Assembly: GCA_015060245.1 (NCBI GenBank)
Contig: SUYU01000002.1
Location: 1 to 64,000 of the forward strand
Source: Bacteroidales bacterium
Lineage (GTDB): Bacteria; Bacteroidota; Bacteroidia; Bacteroidales; UBA932
Length of the DNA: 64,000 nt
Direction: 5' to 3'
Position numbers and translations under genes: made by a program. This document shows, piece after piece, positions 24,489 through 34,978 of the stretch (position 1 is its first letter; each line of letters opens with the position of its first letter). Below the pieces are notes generated by a model that saw nothing but the letters and a program-made list of their open reading frames with translations, was not told the origin of the DNA and searched no databases.

Positions 24489-26069
24489 TTATCCTATTTT
24501 GAGCGAGGTCAGCAACTCCCTGTTTCTGGAGACCACATAGGCCAGGTAGATGAAGATTCCTATTGTGCCGTCGGTGAGGCGGATTGCAAGCAGCCAGCCG
24601 TCGGGAAGCGAAGTTTTGGCCTCAAGCATGCCGTTTGCAAAACTTACGGCAAGGAAAATGGTTATGCCCACAAAAATGTAACTGCATATTTTTCTCCATT
24701 TGTAAGGTATGGGATAGTATTTGTTTCCGAGCCGCAGGCTGTAGAGCAGCATTGCAAGGCCGCTCAATACATGTGCCCATACCGATGCCCAATATGAGAA
24801 GTGCGGCATGAGGAGTATGTTTATGAGCGCGGTAACTGCAAGACCGGCAAGGGTAATGTTTATTGCATAGCGGGTCTGGCCGCTCAGTTTGTACCACATT
24901 GAGACATTGAAGAGGATGCCCAGCAGCATGTAGGATATGAGCATGAGCGGAACGGTATCGAGTGCGCCCCTGAAATCTTTGCCCAGAAGCAGACCTATTA
25001 TATCCATATAGAGCAGCACTCCAAGGAAAATGAGCATGCAGAATGCCACAAAGTACTCCATTACCTTTGCATACATCTCTTTGGAACCCTTATCCCGCTC
25101 ACGGGCAAAGAAGAATGGTTCGGCGGCGTAACGGAACATCTGTACAAAGAGGTTCATTATTACGGCAAGCCTTACTGCTGCCTGATAGATACCCAAGTCA
25201 CTGCGCCATACAGCGCCTTCGGGGGCAAAGAAGCGGAAGAGTATGCGGTCGAGGCTGTCGTTGAGGATGCCGGGCAGACCCGCAACCATAAGCGGAAGCG
25301 AGTATACAAGCATCTGCTTGAGGAGTCTGCTCCTGATGGTGACTTTTACCCTCAAAAGGTCGGGAATAAAGAGTATTGTGCAAATTATACAACTCAAGAA
25401 GACCGCAAAGATTATATATACAAAGTTTGGCTCTGCAGGGATGAAACCTGTAATCCATGACTCGGGATTGGCCGACAGGTATGCCGGAAGTGTGAGGAAG
25501 AGCAACAGATTGAAACCCAGTTCGCTCACAATCTTTATGGTTTTGAATACCGCAAACTTGAGGGCTTTCTGCTGGTATCGCAAGCGTGCAAAAAGAATGG
25601 CTGTAATGGAGTCGAGGGCAAGGATTCCGCCTGCGTATACAATCATCTTGGGGTAGATGCCGTAGCCCATTGCATTTGAGAGCGGTCCGGCAAAGCATAT
25701 CATCAGAAGGAAGAAGATTGACGAGGTGGCGAGAACCGTGCCCAATGCTGTTGAGAATGGAGACTCGGGGGTAAGTGTGCGTTTGTCACTGCCGTGTGGG
25801 GCTGCATCGGGGGCAGAGCCGCCGTTGCCGTCAAGGATGCTGTTGCGTATGTTGTTGGCAAATTTGAAGCATCCGGTTTCAAGGCCAAAGACCAGTACCA
25901 CCTGGAGTACGGCAATATATGACATTATCTCTGCGTATGCTCCGTAACTTTCAGTTGAAAGAACCCTTGTGTAGAGCGGAACAATCAGAAAGTTGATCAT
26001 TCTCGCCAATATTGTGCTCAGTCCGTAGATTGCGGTCTCTCCCGCCAGTTTTTTTATTGCGTTGGCCAT
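24489..26069 (-). CDS. Oligosaccharide flippase (Wzx/MATE-like, polysaccharide biosynthesis protein)
   Basis: A 526-residue integral membrane protein with about 12-14 hydrophobic segments, starting AGETAIYGLSTILARMINF and TRVLSTESYGAYAEIMSY, the usual N-terminal signature of polysaccharide transporters that flip lipid-linked glycans. A Ser/Gly/Pro-rich loop near residues 75-105 is longer than usual. There are no sugar-polymer genes next to it. It follows the patatin gene by 57 bases. Substrate unknown. Confidence 0.85.
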   Translation of the reverse strand: MANAIKKLAGETAIYGLSTILARMINFLIVPLYTRVLSTESYGAYAEIMSYIAVLQVVLVFGLETGCFKFANNIRNSILDGNGGSAPDAAPHGSDKRTLTPESPFSTALGTVLATSSIFFLLMICFAGPLSNAMGYGIYPKMIVYAGGILALDSITAILFARLRYQQKALKFAVFKTIKIVSELGFNLLLFLTLPAYLSANPESWITGFIPAEPNFVYIIFAVFLSCIICTILFIPDLLRVKVTIRSRLLKQMLVYSLPLMVAGLPGILNDSLDRILFRFFAPEGAVWRSDLGIYQAAVRLAVIMNLFVQMFRYAAEPFFFARERDKGSKEMYAKVMEYFVAFCMLIFLGVLLYMDIIGLLLGKDFRGALDTVPLMLISYMLLGILFNVSMWYKLSGQTRYAINITLAGLAVTALINILLMPHFSYWASVWAHVLSGLAMLLYSLRLGNKYYPIPYKWRKICSYIFVGITIFLAVSFANGMLEAKTSLPDGWLLAIRLTDGTIGIFIYLAYVVSRNRELLTSLKIG

Positions 26070-26126
26070 TTCTCAATTGTGCATTTAAAGTAGCGGGCCC
26101 CTGTTCAAAATGCACACCCTGTACGG

Positions 26127-28547
26127 TTACTCCATGGCATGCTCCCCAAAGATAAGGAACCCTATGTTCACTTGTGGATACCATCTGTACTCGCCCCTCT
26201 GATAGTAGGTGGCAGAGAAAGAGACCGGCCCTATAGGAGATTGCCATACCAGTGCGGCATTGGCGATGATTGCCCCTTTTGGGAAGGCCCCGGAGAAGGT
26301 ATATTCTCCATTTCCGGTATCATACAGGGCTTTGTATGGCTGGAAATATGAGATATTAGTATGCAAAAATAGTGTTTTTGTAAATAATATCACAGGAGAA
26401 ATGCCAATGCCTATGAAAGAGTTTGCCCTGTACCCCTCCATCATGAGGGTGTTGTTGTGCGCTACAGGCCTGAAGGCAGGCATCTGCAGCAGTGTTGAAA
26501 TATAGTTGGACATGCTGTTTTTGCCCGAAGCCGTAATCTCTGCAATATAACCCAGTGAGAAGTGCTGCCCCAATTTGAAGTATCTCTCGGAGAAGGCCCT
26601 TACAAGCAGGCTGTTGTGTGAGTTGCTGCTTCTGCTCTCAAGGTTGTAGGTCCTTGTGCCGGCCCTGAACTGCTCATGGACAAAGTTGTACCGTACCACA
26701 AACTTCTCTTTTCCTCCGGAGGTGGCGTAGAGCGGGTAATCACGGGTGTCACGCTCAATGGTTGCCGCAGGGGAGAGGAGGGTGAGTGTGGTTATGTCGG
26801 GGTTGTCAAAGGAAGTGTAATTGTCTGACTGGTAGTATGTTTCCCGGATGCGTGCCGCAACCCCCGACACTTTGAACATGAAGTTGCTTCTGCTCTCCAG
26901 AGGCGTGGCAAAACTGCTGCGCAGACCATATTCAAAGGATTGTACATTGGGTGGCAGCCTGTCGGACCTGAAGAGCCTCTGATTGCCGTTGTAGTAGTCG
27001 AACTGCTGGGCAAAGAGTTGCATTGAACAGTATGCAAGCGGCTGGAGCGAGATGTTGTGCCTCCAGAAGAGTTCGCCGCCCTTATAGAACTTGCCAAGGT
27101 TAAAGGAGCCCTTTATCATCCATGGCCTTCCCGACAGATGGCTGTACGATACTCCCGCATAGAACTGGTTGAGCGATGATGTGGAGAGGTTGCCTCCCGC
27201 CATGATGCGCCATGGGCTTGTGCGTGTCGTATGGAGTTGCAGCACGGCAGGAGAAGTGCTGTCGGCCGGAATCCTGTATGATGGAAAGAATGTGTTGAGC
27301 AGTCCGCTGGAGGCTGCTTGGTAGTAGCCCCGTTTCAACTGCTCCAGGGAGAGTGTGTCGGGCTCTTTTTGTACAATTGATTGAATTACAAAGTTTTTCT
27401 GCTGTGGAGAGAGGTTGCCCGATATTTCAGGAACCGGGGCAAACCGGAGCGGCTTGACCCTCTGCCTGAAACTCTTGCGGAGCGAGTCGCGCTCACTGCT
27501 GCTGCACTCTCTCCGGAGCCTCTCCTTTATTTGCGTAATGTAGAGTTGGGCATTCTCATATCCCAGTTTTGCAATCTCTTCTGCCTTGTCAAACTCCATG
27601 AGTCCGTATGGGTATCTGCGTCCTATAACTATTCCAACCTCCTGAGGCATATCGTAATCTGTAGGCACGGTGAACATGCCCGATACCTGGGAGTAGATGT
27701 CGTCGGCATCCAATTCCACCTCATCACCAACGCACTTTGCACCTATGACAAGATCGGGGTTGAACCTCTCAACCATGACCCTCCATGGAAAGTTGTCGTA
27801 GAGCCCGCCGTCAAAGTAGAGTACGGAGTCAATTACAATGGGCTTGAATACAAACGGGTAGGTCATTGAGGCCCTGACAGCGGCCCCGAGATTGCCGCGG
27901 CTCATGGTCACCGGCTCTTTATTTACTATGTCTGCCGCAATGCAGAAAAATGGAATCATCAGACTGTCAAAATTGTCGGATGCGGCAATGGAGTAGGGGG
28001 CAAACTCCTCAATCAGGGCCAGATTCATAGGGTATGGAGATATGATGTTTGTGGGAAAATCTATCTTCAACTTATGCCTTTTGCTCTTGTAAGGGGCTCC
28101 AGGGGTAAAATCGTTGCGCTCCTTGATGCCAAGGGCGAGAGATATCATCTCCGGCGAGGGGGGATTGCTGTAGAAGTATGATGCGTATCTCTTTTCGGGA
28201 ACTCCCTCTGTCCAGTTCATGAACTCGTCGCTCTTGAGAATTTCAAGCATCTGGTCAGGGGTATGGCCCGAAGCGTATAACGCACCTACTATTGCACCCA
28301 TTGATGTGCCGCAGATGTAATCTATTGGAATATTGTTCTCTTCCAGAGCCTTGAGCACCCCAATATGTGAAATGCCCTTTGCACCTCCTCCGCTGAGCAC
28401 TACACCAACGGTGCTGCCTCTTTGGACCAATAATGTGTCGGTGACCGAGCCGCTTGCCGTATAGCATATGAGCAGCATTGTAAAGAGTGGCAGAAAAAAT
28501 ATGCTTTTCACTACTCTTCTTTCATAAAATGTATGGACAATTCTCAT
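26127..28547 (-). CDS. Patatin-like phospholipase with C-terminal BamA-type barrel
   Basis: The protein has 806 residues from Met 28547, a signal peptide, then a patatin domain: SGGGAKG oxyanion loop, nucleophile GTSMG and catalytic Asp in [15 protein letters not shown]-like linker is near residues 375-450, and a 16-strand-like barrel with many aromatic strands fills the last 350 residues. This is the PlpD/type Vd-like arrangement common in Bacteroidota, placing a lipase at the outer membrane. Substrate and release of the passenger are unknown. It is divergent from the cyclophilin gene (45 bases between starts). Confidence 0.9.
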   Translation of the reverse strand: MRIVHTFYERRVVKSIFFLPLFTMLLICYTASGSVTDTLLVQRGSTVGVVLSGGGAKGISHIGVLKALEENNIPIDYICGTSMGAIVGALYASGHTPDQMLEILKSDEFMNWTEGVPEKRYASYFYSNPPSPEMISLALGIKERNDFTPGAPYKSKRHKLKIDFPTNIISPYPMNLALIEEFAPYSIAASDNFDSLMIPFFCIAADIVNKEPVTMSRGNLGAAVRASMTYPFVFKPIVIDSVLYFDGGLYDNFPWRVMVERFNPDLVIGAKCVGDEVELDADDIYSQVSGMFTVPTDYDMPQEVGIVIGRRYPYGLMEFDKAEEIAKLGYENAQLYITQIKERLRRECSSSERDSLRKSFRQRVKPLRFAPVPEISGNLSPQQKNFVIQSIVQKEPDTLSLEQLKRGYYQAASSGLLNTFFPSYRIPADSTSPAVLQLHTTRTSPWRIMAGGNLSTSSLNQFYAGVSYSHLSGRPWMIKGSFNLGKFYKGGELFWRHNISLQPLAYCSMQLFAQQFDYYNGNQRLFRSDRLPPNVQSFEYGLRSSFATPLESRSNFMFKVSGVAARIRETYYQSDNYTSFDNPDITTLTLLSPAATIERDTRDYPLYATSGGKEKFVVRYNFVHEQFRAGTRTYNLESRSSNSHNSLLVRAFSERYFKLGQHFSLGYIAEITASGKNSMSNYISTLLQMPAFRPVAHNNTLMMEGYRANSFIGIGISPVILFTKTLFLHTNISYFQPYKALYDTGNGEYTFSGAFPKGAIIANAALVWQSPIGPVSFSATYYQRGEYRWYPQVNIGFLIFGEHAME

Positions 28548-28592
28548 TTTAATTAATAAATTTGCAGAGATTAACATAAAATACCGTATAGC

Positions 28593-29288
28593 ATGAAATC
28601 AAAAATTACCATCATGGCACTTTGTGCAGTTGCACTTTTTGCATGTAAGAACCAGTCGGGTGACAAGCCTGTACTAAAGGAACAACCGGCAACTGAAATC
28701 GTTGAGAAAGTGAGGGCAGAAGAGCCTGTTTTTGAGGTAAAGACCAATTATGGAACAATGAAGATCAAATTGTACAAGGAGACTCCTCTGCATAGGGACA
28801 ACTTTGTTAAACTTGTTGAGCAGAAATTTTATGACGGTCTGCTTTTCCATAGGGTTATAAATGGATTCATGATCCAGGCGGGCGATCCGCTTTCAAAAGA
28901 TCCTGCACAGGTGGCAAAATATGGAACCGGTGGCCCCGGATATACCGTTCCTGCAGAGATTCTTCCGCAGTTTACACACAAGAAGGGTGCAATTGCAGCA
29001 GCACGCAAAGGCGATAAGGCAAACCCGAACAGGGAGTCATCAGGTTCACAGTTCTACATTGTGCAGAGTCCTGAGGCTTGTGCCTCTTTGGACGGACAAT
29101 ATACAGTATATGGCGAGACCATAGAGGGACTTGACGTTGTAGACAAGATTGCAGGTGTGGCAACAGGCGCACAGAAGAGGGATCTTCCTAACGAGCCGGT
29201 ACAGATCATAAGCATAAGGGAGATTGAGCAGGCACCGGTTGAGCAGGCACCTGCCGACTCTACAGCAACCCGGACCCCTGCTGAATAG
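28593..29288 (+). CDS. Peptidyl-prolyl cis-trans isomerase, cyclophilin type, lipoprotein
   Basis: A 231-residue lipoprotein (VALFACKNQ, Cys18) with a cyclophilin domain over about residues 48-210: [23 protein letters not shown] and [17 protein letters not shown]. The active-site residues for prolyl isomerisation are present (FHRVI, MIQ). Being secreted and lipid-anchored, it probably assists folding in the periplasm. The tail is Pro/Ala-rich. Confidence 0.92.
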   Translation: MKSKITIMALCAVALFACKNQSGDKPVLKEQPATEIVEKVRAEEPVFEVKTNYGTMKIKLYKETPLHRDNFVKLVEQKFYDGLLFHRVINGFMIQAGDPLSKDPAQVAKYGTGGPGYTVPAEILPQFTHKKGAIAAARKGDKANPNRESSGSQFYIVQSPEACASLDGQYTVYGETIEGLDVVDKIAGVATGAQKRDLPNEPVQIISIREIEQAPVEQAPADSTATRTPAE

Positions 29289-29341
29289 ATAGCAACCGGC
29301 GCAGCCTTTGTACAACGGGCTGGCCCAAATGATCAGAGGAA

Positions 29342-30058
29342 TTGGATTTAAGAGGTAAGATTATAGCATTTGATGCCGATGATACGCTCTGGCACAATGA
29401 GATAAATTTCAGAAATGCTGAAAGGGAGTTTGCACAGGCCATGCTCCCTTTCTGCAGACCTGAGGAGGCCATTGCCTGCCTGATGGAGGTTGAGGGACGC
29501 AACATTCCTACTTTGGGATATGGTACCAAAACCTTTATCATAGCATTGGCAGAGGCGGCAATGGAACTTGGAGGTGATGCGATCCCAAACAGCAAGATAA
29601 GGGAGGTGATGGAGATTGGCAAGAGGACTGTCTGTCCCAAGGTTGAACTCTATCCTCATGCCCGGGAGGTGCTTGAAATGCTCCACAATGAAGAGCAGAG
29701 ACTTGGTTTCAGAATGGTGCTTGCCACAAAGGGAGATCTCAAGGACCAGCAGTACAAGATAGGAAAATCGGGATTGCAGAACTACTTTTCCCATATTGAG
29801 ATAATGTCCGAGAAGGATGTGGCCGGATACTCGGCCCTCATGCAGAAATGTGGAGTGGCTCCGCAGGAGTTCATAATGGTAGGCAACTCATTCAAGTCTG
29901 ACATAAAGCCTGTGCTGGAGTTGGGAGGAAGTGCCTTCTACATACCTTCGGAGATCATTTGGGTACATGAGGTGGTGGAGGAGTTTGCCCATCCCAACCT
30001 TGTGAGGCTTGATTCAATAAAGGAGTTGCCGCAAATCTTTGGAATTAAGGGATTATAA
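29342..30058 (+). CDS. HAD-superfamily hydrolase
   Basis: A 238-residue HAD phosphatase with motif I IIAFDADDTLW, motif II LATKG, Lys in motif III, and motif IV VGNSFKSDI. No in-frame ATG precedes motif I, so translation must start at a non-ATG codon; TTG 29342, preceded by AGAGGAA, is the best candidate. Its cytoplasmic substrate cannot be told; small phosphorylated metabolites are usual. It sits 53 bases after the cyclophilin gene. Confidence 0.85.
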   Translation: MDLRGKIIAFDADDTLWHNEINFRNAEREFAQAMLPFCRPEEAIACLMEVEGRNIPTLGYGTKTFIIALAEAAMELGGDAIPNSKIREVMEIGKRTVCPKVELYPHAREVLEMLHNEEQRLGFRMVLATKGDLKDQQYKIGKSGLQNYFSHIEIMSEKDVAGYSALMQKCGVAPQEFIMVGNSFKSDIKPVLELGGSAFYIPSEIIWVHEVVEEFAHPNLVRLDSIKELPQIFGIKGL

Positions 30059-30075
30059 CACAAAAACACTATACA

Positions 30076-30651
30076 ATGTCACTTTTGGATATTATAAGGA
30101 AGAACCGCAGTTACCGCCGTTTTTATCAGGATACGGAGATTCCTATGGAGCACCTTGAACTTATGGTTGAGGCGGCCAGATACTCTGCCTCGTCAAGAAA
30201 TATACAGCCTTTGAAATATATTCTCTGCAATTGTCGGGAGAAAAATGAAAAGATATTCCCTACTCTGGCATGGGCTGGCTATCTTACAGACTGGGATGGC
30301 CCGGTTGAGGGAGAGAGGCCAAGTGCCTACATTGTACAATTGCTTGACAAAAACATAAGCGCCACAGCATCATGCGACCATGGGATTACTGCGCAGAGCA
30401 TTCTGCTTCAGGCTGTTGAACTTGGGTATGGCGGATGCATCATTGCCTCTGTAAAGAGAGAGGCTCTTGCGGCACTGCTCGGTCTGCCGGAGAATCTTGA
30501 GATACTGCAGGTGATTGCCCTCGGACGTCCAAAGGAGATTGTGGTTGTGGATGATATGGCAGACAATGCCTACAAGTATTGGCGTGAGGCTGATGGAACC
30601 CATCATGTTCCAAAAAGGAGCCTGGATGAACTTATAGTGAGGATAGATTAA
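30076..30651 (+). CDS. Nitroreductase family flavoprotein
   Basis: A 191-residue FMN-binding nitroreductase-fold protein. RSYRRFYQDTEIP at the N terminus and AARYSASSRNIQP are the flavin-binding signatures, and ALGRPKE near the C terminus fits the family. The physiological substrate is not predictable. It follows the HAD gene by 17 bases and precedes dut, so it lies in an operon of small cytoplasmic enzymes. Confidence 0.88.
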   Translation: MSLLDIIRKNRSYRRFYQDTEIPMEHLELMVEAARYSASSRNIQPLKYILCNCREKNEKIFPTLAWAGYLTDWDGPVEGERPSAYIVQLLDKNISATASCDHGITAQSILLQAVELGYGGCIIASVKREALAALLGLPENLEILQVIALGRPKEIVVVDDMADNAYKYWREADGTHHVPKRSLDELIVRID

Positions 30652-30681
30652 ATTGGCAGAATAGATTAATTCATTTGAAAT

Positions 30682-31116
30682 ATGGAAGTTAAGATAGTAA
30701 ACAAATCTGCGTTTGACGTGCCGCAATATGCAACGGCAATGTCGGCCGGCATGGACCTTAAGGCAAATATAACCGAGCCTGTTGAACTGGATACTTTGGA
30801 GAGGGCTATGGTCCCTACCGGACTCTATATTGAACTTCCCGACGGTTATGAGGCCCAGGTGCGCCCAAGGAGCGGTCTTGCCGCAAAGTTCGGCGTTACG
30901 GTAGCCAATGCCCCGGGTACAATTGATGCAGACTACAGGGGTGAGATAAAGGTCATTCTCATCAATCTCTCAAAGGAGAAGTTTGTAGTGAATCCCGGGG
31001 AGAGGATTGCCCAGATGGTAATTGCAAAATATGAGCAGATAGAGTGGAAAGAGGTTGGGGAACTCGGCTCTTCGGAGCGTGGTGAGGGCGGTTTTGGCTC
31101 TACCGGCAGAAAATAA
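30682..31116 (+). CDS. dut: dUTP diphosphatase
   Basis: A 144-residue trimeric dUTPase that hydrolyses dUTP to dUMP. All motifs are visible: [17 protein letters not shown], the uracil-pocket hairpin [22 protein letters not shown], and the glycine-rich C-terminal arm GEGGFGSTG that closes over the substrate. Normal length. Confidence 0.97.
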   Translation: MEVKIVNKSAFDVPQYATAMSAGMDLKANITEPVELDTLERAMVPTGLYIELPDGYEAQVRPRSGLAAKFGVTVANAPGTIDADYRGEIKVILINLSKEKFVVNPGERIAQMVIAKYEQIEWKEVGELGSSERGEGGFGSTGRK

Positions 31117-31149
31117 ATGGTTAAAAAGGAAACTGACTGAATTTTGGCT

Positions 31150-32025
31150 ATGGAGATACAACTTGCTGTAGATGAAGCAAAGTGCATAAAGTGCGGTAAA
31201 TGTATAAAGGTGTGTCCGTCGGGAATATTCCGGTGGAACGGAGAGGGCAGCAGCCGGAGTGTTGTGGCAGAGGATGTGCAGACCTGTATCAGGTGCGGCC
31301 ATTGTGCTGCTGTGTGCGGTGCAGCGGCAATAAACCACTCCCTATTCCCTGCGGAAAAGGTTCATGCGGTTGACGTGGCAGCGCTTCCGTCACCCGAACA
31401 GGTGATGATGCTGTGCAAGGCCAGGCGCTCAAACAGGTCCTTGACAACAGCCCCCGTTCCGCAGGAGTACATTGAGAAGATTCTTCAGGCGGCCAATACT
31501 GCACCCACAGCAAGCAATATGCAGCAGTTGGAGTATACCGTTGTAACCTCTCCGCAGAAGATTGAGGCAATAATAGAGTTTGTACTTGACTATTTTGCAT
31601 CAATGGTAAGGCTGCTTGAGAATCCGCTTCTCAAACCTGTTTTGAAGAGTCTGCTTGGAGATGGAGCCTACAGGTATGTAGGTGTGTTCAAGAGGATAAG
31701 GGAGGCATACAGCAAAGGTGATGACAAGATTCTCAGAGGGGCAAAATGTGTGGTGTTCATTCATGCGCCAAAGAGTTCACGTTTTGCTGATGCCGATGCA
31801 AATCTTGCCTATCAGAACGGCTCGCTTATGGCAGAATCATTGGGCGTCAGCCAGATATATACAGGTTTTGTATGCACTGCAGCAAAGAAGGGAAAGGGCA
31901 AGTTGGAGAGTATGTTGGGCATTGACTCCTCAAGAAGGATAGTTGCCGGAATGGCCCTTGGAATGCCACAGTTCAGATACCCCAATTTTATTGACAGAGA
32001 GCCTCTGAAGGCCAATTTTATATAG
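31150..32025 (+). CDS. Nitroreductase with N-terminal 2x[4Fe-4S] ferredoxin domain
   Basis: A 291-residue protein from ATG 31150 (an in-frame TTG at 31144 is unlikely). Residues about 10-55 hold two cluster motifs, CIKCGKCIKVCP and CIRCGHCAAVCG; the second lacks the usual Pro after the last Cys. The remainder is a nitroreductase domain (CKARRSNRSLTTAPVP, ANTAPTASNMQQL, GMALGMPQFRYP). Ferredoxin-type fusions of this family pass electrons to unknown acceptors and are common in anaerobes. It ends 1 base before the murF start. Confidence 0.9.
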   Translation: MEIQLAVDEAKCIKCGKCIKVCPSGIFRWNGEGSSRSVVAEDVQTCIRCGHCAAVCGAAAINHSLFPAEKVHAVDVAALPSPEQVMMLCKARRSNRSLTTAPVPQEYIEKILQAANTAPTASNMQQLEYTVVTSPQKIEAIIEFVLDYFASMVRLLENPLLKPVLKSLLGDGAYRYVGVFKRIREAYSKGDDKILRGAKCVVFIHAPKSSRFADADANLAYQNGSLMAESLGVSQIYTGFVCTAAKKGKGKLESMLGIDSSRRIVAGMALGMPQFRYPNFIDREPLKANFI

Positions 32026-32026
32026 T

Positions 32027-33403
32027 ATGAAGAATTTGGAGATCTCCGCTTTGTATGATATTTTCCGCACATGCAGCGGTGTGAGTACAGATAGCCGGAA
32101 AATAGAGAAAGGAACTATGTTCTTTGCCCTCAAGGGTGAGAATTTCAATGGAAACAACTTTGCAAAGGGGGCCTTGGAGCAGGGAGCCTACTATGCTGTG
32201 GTTGATGATGAGCAGATGTATAATGCAAATGTAGTTCTCCATGGGCAGATGCTGCTTGTGGATGATGTACTCACAACACTGCAGCAACTTGCCAGATACA
32301 ACAGGCTCCAGTTCAGGATTCCTGTAATAGGCCTTACCGGCACCAATGGAAAGACTACCACAAAGGAACTCATAACAGCGGCGCTGTCGGCCAAATATAG
32401 GGTGGTATCAACCGAAGGCAATCTCAATAACCATATAGGGGTGCCGTTGACGCTGCTCAGGATTGATGCCGATACTCAGGTGGCGGTGGTTGAAATGGGT
32501 GCAAGCGCACCGGATGAGATCTCTCTCCTTGCTTCACTTGTATGTCCCAGTTTTGGACTTGTGACAAATGTGGGGAAGGCCCATCTTTTGGGCTTCGGCT
32601 CTTTTGAGGGTGTGAAGGCCGCAAAGGGTGAATTGTATGACAACCTCATGGAGCACAAAAAGATAGCCTTTGTAAATGTGGATAATCCGCATCTTCTGGA
32701 GATGGCCCACAAACGCCCTAACCTGCACATAGTGCCTTATGGTATAAAGAATAACTGCGCAAGGATAATCAAGGATGGCGGGGAGAATCCTTTTCTCAAG
32801 ATATCGGTTCCAAATCCATGCATAGAGGCTGCCTGTGTAGGGGAGCCTATGGAGATTGAGATACAGACCCACCTGATAGGAGACTATAATGCCGACAATG
32901 TGCTGGCGGCATTGTGCATCTCCACATATTTTGATGTGCCGGCGGCAAAGGCTGTGGCGGCAATAGAGGCCTATGTGCCGTCAAACAACCGTTCACAGAT
33001 GACCAGAACCGGGCGCAATACACTTATTATAGATGCATACAATGCCAATCCTACCAGCATGGCTGCCTCTCTTGAGAACTTCAGGGGCATCAAGTCAGAC
33101 AAGAAGGTGCTTGTATTGGGTGATATGCTGGAGTTGGGAGCAGACTCCCTTAAGGAGCATTGCTCAATTGTGGAACTGGCCGTATCCCTAAATGCACAGA
33201 TGGTATTGCTGGTGGGACATGAGTTTGAAAGGGCTGTGGAGAAACTTGGCAGTGATGCCGCTTTTGATTCTGCAGGCATAAGACTCTTTGCCGATTCCTC
33301 CATTTTGCGCGAATGGCTCGTGCAGCAGCAGCCGAGTGGCGCTACAATCCTTATAAAAGGCTCTCGCGGAACCCGTCTGGAGAGGATTTTTGATGTTTTG
33401 TAA
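32027..33403 (+). CDS. murF: UDP-N-acetylmuramoyl-tripeptide--D-alanyl-D-alanine ligase
   Basis: MurF, 458 residues, joins D-Ala-D-Ala to the UDP-MurNAc tripeptide in cytoplasmic peptidoglycan synthesis. The ATP-binding loop GLTGTNGKTTTKEL, VEMGASAPDEI, LLVDDVLTTLQQLA and the C-terminal-domain segments IDAYNANPTSM and LGDMLELG are present. Its isolation from a division/cell-wall cluster is notable but not unusual in this phylum. Confidence 0.95.
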   Translation: MKNLEISALYDIFRTCSGVSTDSRKIEKGTMFFALKGENFNGNNFAKGALEQGAYYAVVDDEQMYNANVVLHGQMLLVDDVLTTLQQLARYNRLQFRIPVIGLTGTNGKTTTKELITAALSAKYRVVSTEGNLNNHIGVPLTLLRIDADTQVAVVEMGASAPDEISLLASLVCPSFGLVTNVGKAHLLGFGSFEGVKAAKGELYDNLMEHKKIAFVNVDNPHLLEMAHKRPNLHIVPYGIKNNCARIIKDGGENPFLKISVPNPCIEAACVGEPMEIEIQTHLIGDYNADNVLAALCISTYFDVPAAKAVAAIEAYVPSNNRSQMTRTGRNTLIIDAYNANPTSMAASLENFRGIKSDKKVLVLGDMLELGADSLKEHCSIVELAVSLNAQMVLLVGHEFERAVEKLGSDAAFDSAGIRLFADSSILREWLVQQQPSGATILIKGSRGTRLERIFDVL

Positions 33404-33435
33404 CTATATTAAGAATAGAATAAATTGATTTGACC

Positions 33436-34977
33436 ATGAAAAACTCAATTAAAAGAATGGCCGGATACCTTGCTGGATGTATTGGTATTCTGTTGTTGTC
33501 GGGAAGTTGTACATGCAACACTTCTGAAAAGTATTACAAATCCATTCCCGACGGATTTGACAAGATGTGCCAGCGTGCAATTGATGAGTGGAAAGTGCCC
33601 GGAATGGCTGTGGCTGTGGTAAAGGATGGCGAGATAGTATTTATGGATGGCTTCGGCTCGGCAAGACTCGGCGACTCTGCAAATGCGGCTGTGCCGGTTA
33701 CTCCACAGACAAAATTTGTGATTGCATCAACCTCAAAGGCTATAACAGGAGCGTTGCTTGCCACTGTAATGGATGATTATGATACAATCAAATGGGATGC
33801 TCCGGTAAAGAATTATCTTCCTGATTTCAAACTTTATGACAAGTGGGCAACAGAGAATTTCCAGGTTCGCGACATTATGGTGCACCGCACCGGCTTCAAC
33901 AGTTATGCACTTGATGATCTTCCATTCTTTGGATATGACAGGGATGACCTTTACAGACTTTTTGCTGTTGTGCAGCCGTCATACAGTTTCAGGACCAAGT
34001 ATGCATATAATAACGAGATGTATACCGTAGCCGCAAAAATCATTGAGAAATATACAGGCAAAAGTTGGGATGAGGCAATTGTTGAGCGTATTTTCACTCC
34101 TCTTGGCATGAAGAACAGTACAACAGGCAACGTCTCGTTCTTTACAGCAGAGAATCTTGCCCAGGGTTACAGGTTGCAGAAGGCCAAGGATGCCGATGAA
34201 ATAGAGGTGGTTCCTCGTCTTGACAAGGAGAATGCGTTTACATGGCTCTCCGCTGTGGCGCCGGCTGGCTTTGTGATATCAACAGCCGAGGATATGGCAA
34301 ATTGGGTAAAGATGAACCTTGACCATGGCGTTTTTGAGGGCAAGGAGGTTGTTTCAAGAAAGAATCACGACATGCTTTTCTATCCTCAAACCATAACCTC
34401 ATGTGATTCTGCGCGTCTATGCAACTATGCACAGGGATGGACCATTGAGCAGAACAGACGTGGCCGTTACATCAGGCATACAGGTCTGGCTTATGGCTAT
34501 ACAGCACTTGTGGGTATGGTTCCTGACCTCAATCTTGGCTTTGTATTCCTTACAAACAACGGAAGTTCTGCAGATGCGCAGTCTGCCATTGCACGTGACC
34601 TTATAGAGAAGTATTACGGCAACAATAACTCTACATACTTTGATGAGTATCTTGCCGAGTACAAGGCTGATCTCTTCAGCAAGGATGAGGAGGAGAAACC
34701 TGAGGAGACTCCGGTGGCTCCATTGGCAAACAGGGCATATACAGGAGAGTACCATCTTGATGTCTTCGGTACAGCAAAGGTGTATGAAAAGGATGGTACC
34801 CTATATTTCAACTTGAGGAAGGTTGATTCTCCTCTAAAGCACAAGAATGGCAATATCTTTGAATTCCATGTGCCTGGGGGCGGAAACTTTGACCTTATTT
34901 TTACTGTAAAGGGCAACAGGGTTGAGTCGCTCACATTTGACATAAATGACCCTATTGGCGATTTTGTAAGAAAATAG
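33436..34977 (+). CDS. Serine hydrolase lipoprotein (beta-lactamase/PBP4b-like) with C-terminal DUF3471-like domain
   Basis: A 513-residue lipoprotein from ATG 33436, with Cys25 in LSGSC. The class C beta-lactamase-like domain has SxxK as STSK (ASTSKAITG), the second motif YNN in YAYNNEMYT, and an HTGL segment (RHTGLAYGY) near residue 350. A C-terminal beta domain (AYTGEYHLDVFG) resembles DUF3471. Such proteins are often peptidases or esterases rather than antibiotic-degrading enzymes. The substrate is unknown. It converges on the AraC gene, one base apart. Confidence 0.85.
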   Translation: MKNSIKRMAGYLAGCIGILLLSGSCTCNTSEKYYKSIPDGFDKMCQRAIDEWKVPGMAVAVVKDGEIVFMDGFGSARLGDSANAAVPVTPQTKFVIASTSKAITGALLATVMDDYDTIKWDAPVKNYLPDFKLYDKWATENFQVRDIMVHRTGFNSYALDDLPFFGYDRDDLYRLFAVVQPSYSFRTKYAYNNEMYTVAAKIIEKYTGKSWDEAIVERIFTPLGMKNSTTGNVSFFTAENLAQGYRLQKAKDADEIEVVPRLDKENAFTWLSAVAPAGFVISTAEDMANWVKMNLDHGVFEGKEVVSRKNHDMLFYPQTITSCDSARLCNYAQGWTIEQNRRGRYIRHTGLAYGYTALVGMVPDLNLGFVFLTNNGSSADAQSAIARDLIEKYYGNNNSTYFDEYLAEYKADLFSKDEEEKPEETPVAPLANRAYTGEYHLDVFGTAKVYEKDGTLYFNLRKVDSPLKHKNGNIFEFHVPGGGNFDLIFTVKGNRVESLTFDINDPIGDFVRK

Positions 34978-34978
34978 T

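Noticed and set aside
24004-24489. Insertion-sequence remnant
   Set aside because: The inverted repeats are short and internal, no transposase fragment or target duplication is visible, and the coding remnant reads as an ATPase.
24489-26069. Capsule or O-antigen cluster
   Set aside because: The flippase has no glycosyltransferases or polymerase beside it; the neighbours are unrelated.
33436-34977. Antibiotic-resistance beta-lactamase
   Set aside because: The SxxK and Y-N motifs are shared by many peptidases and esterases; the lipoprotein signal and the DUF3471-like tail argue for a general serine hydrolase.
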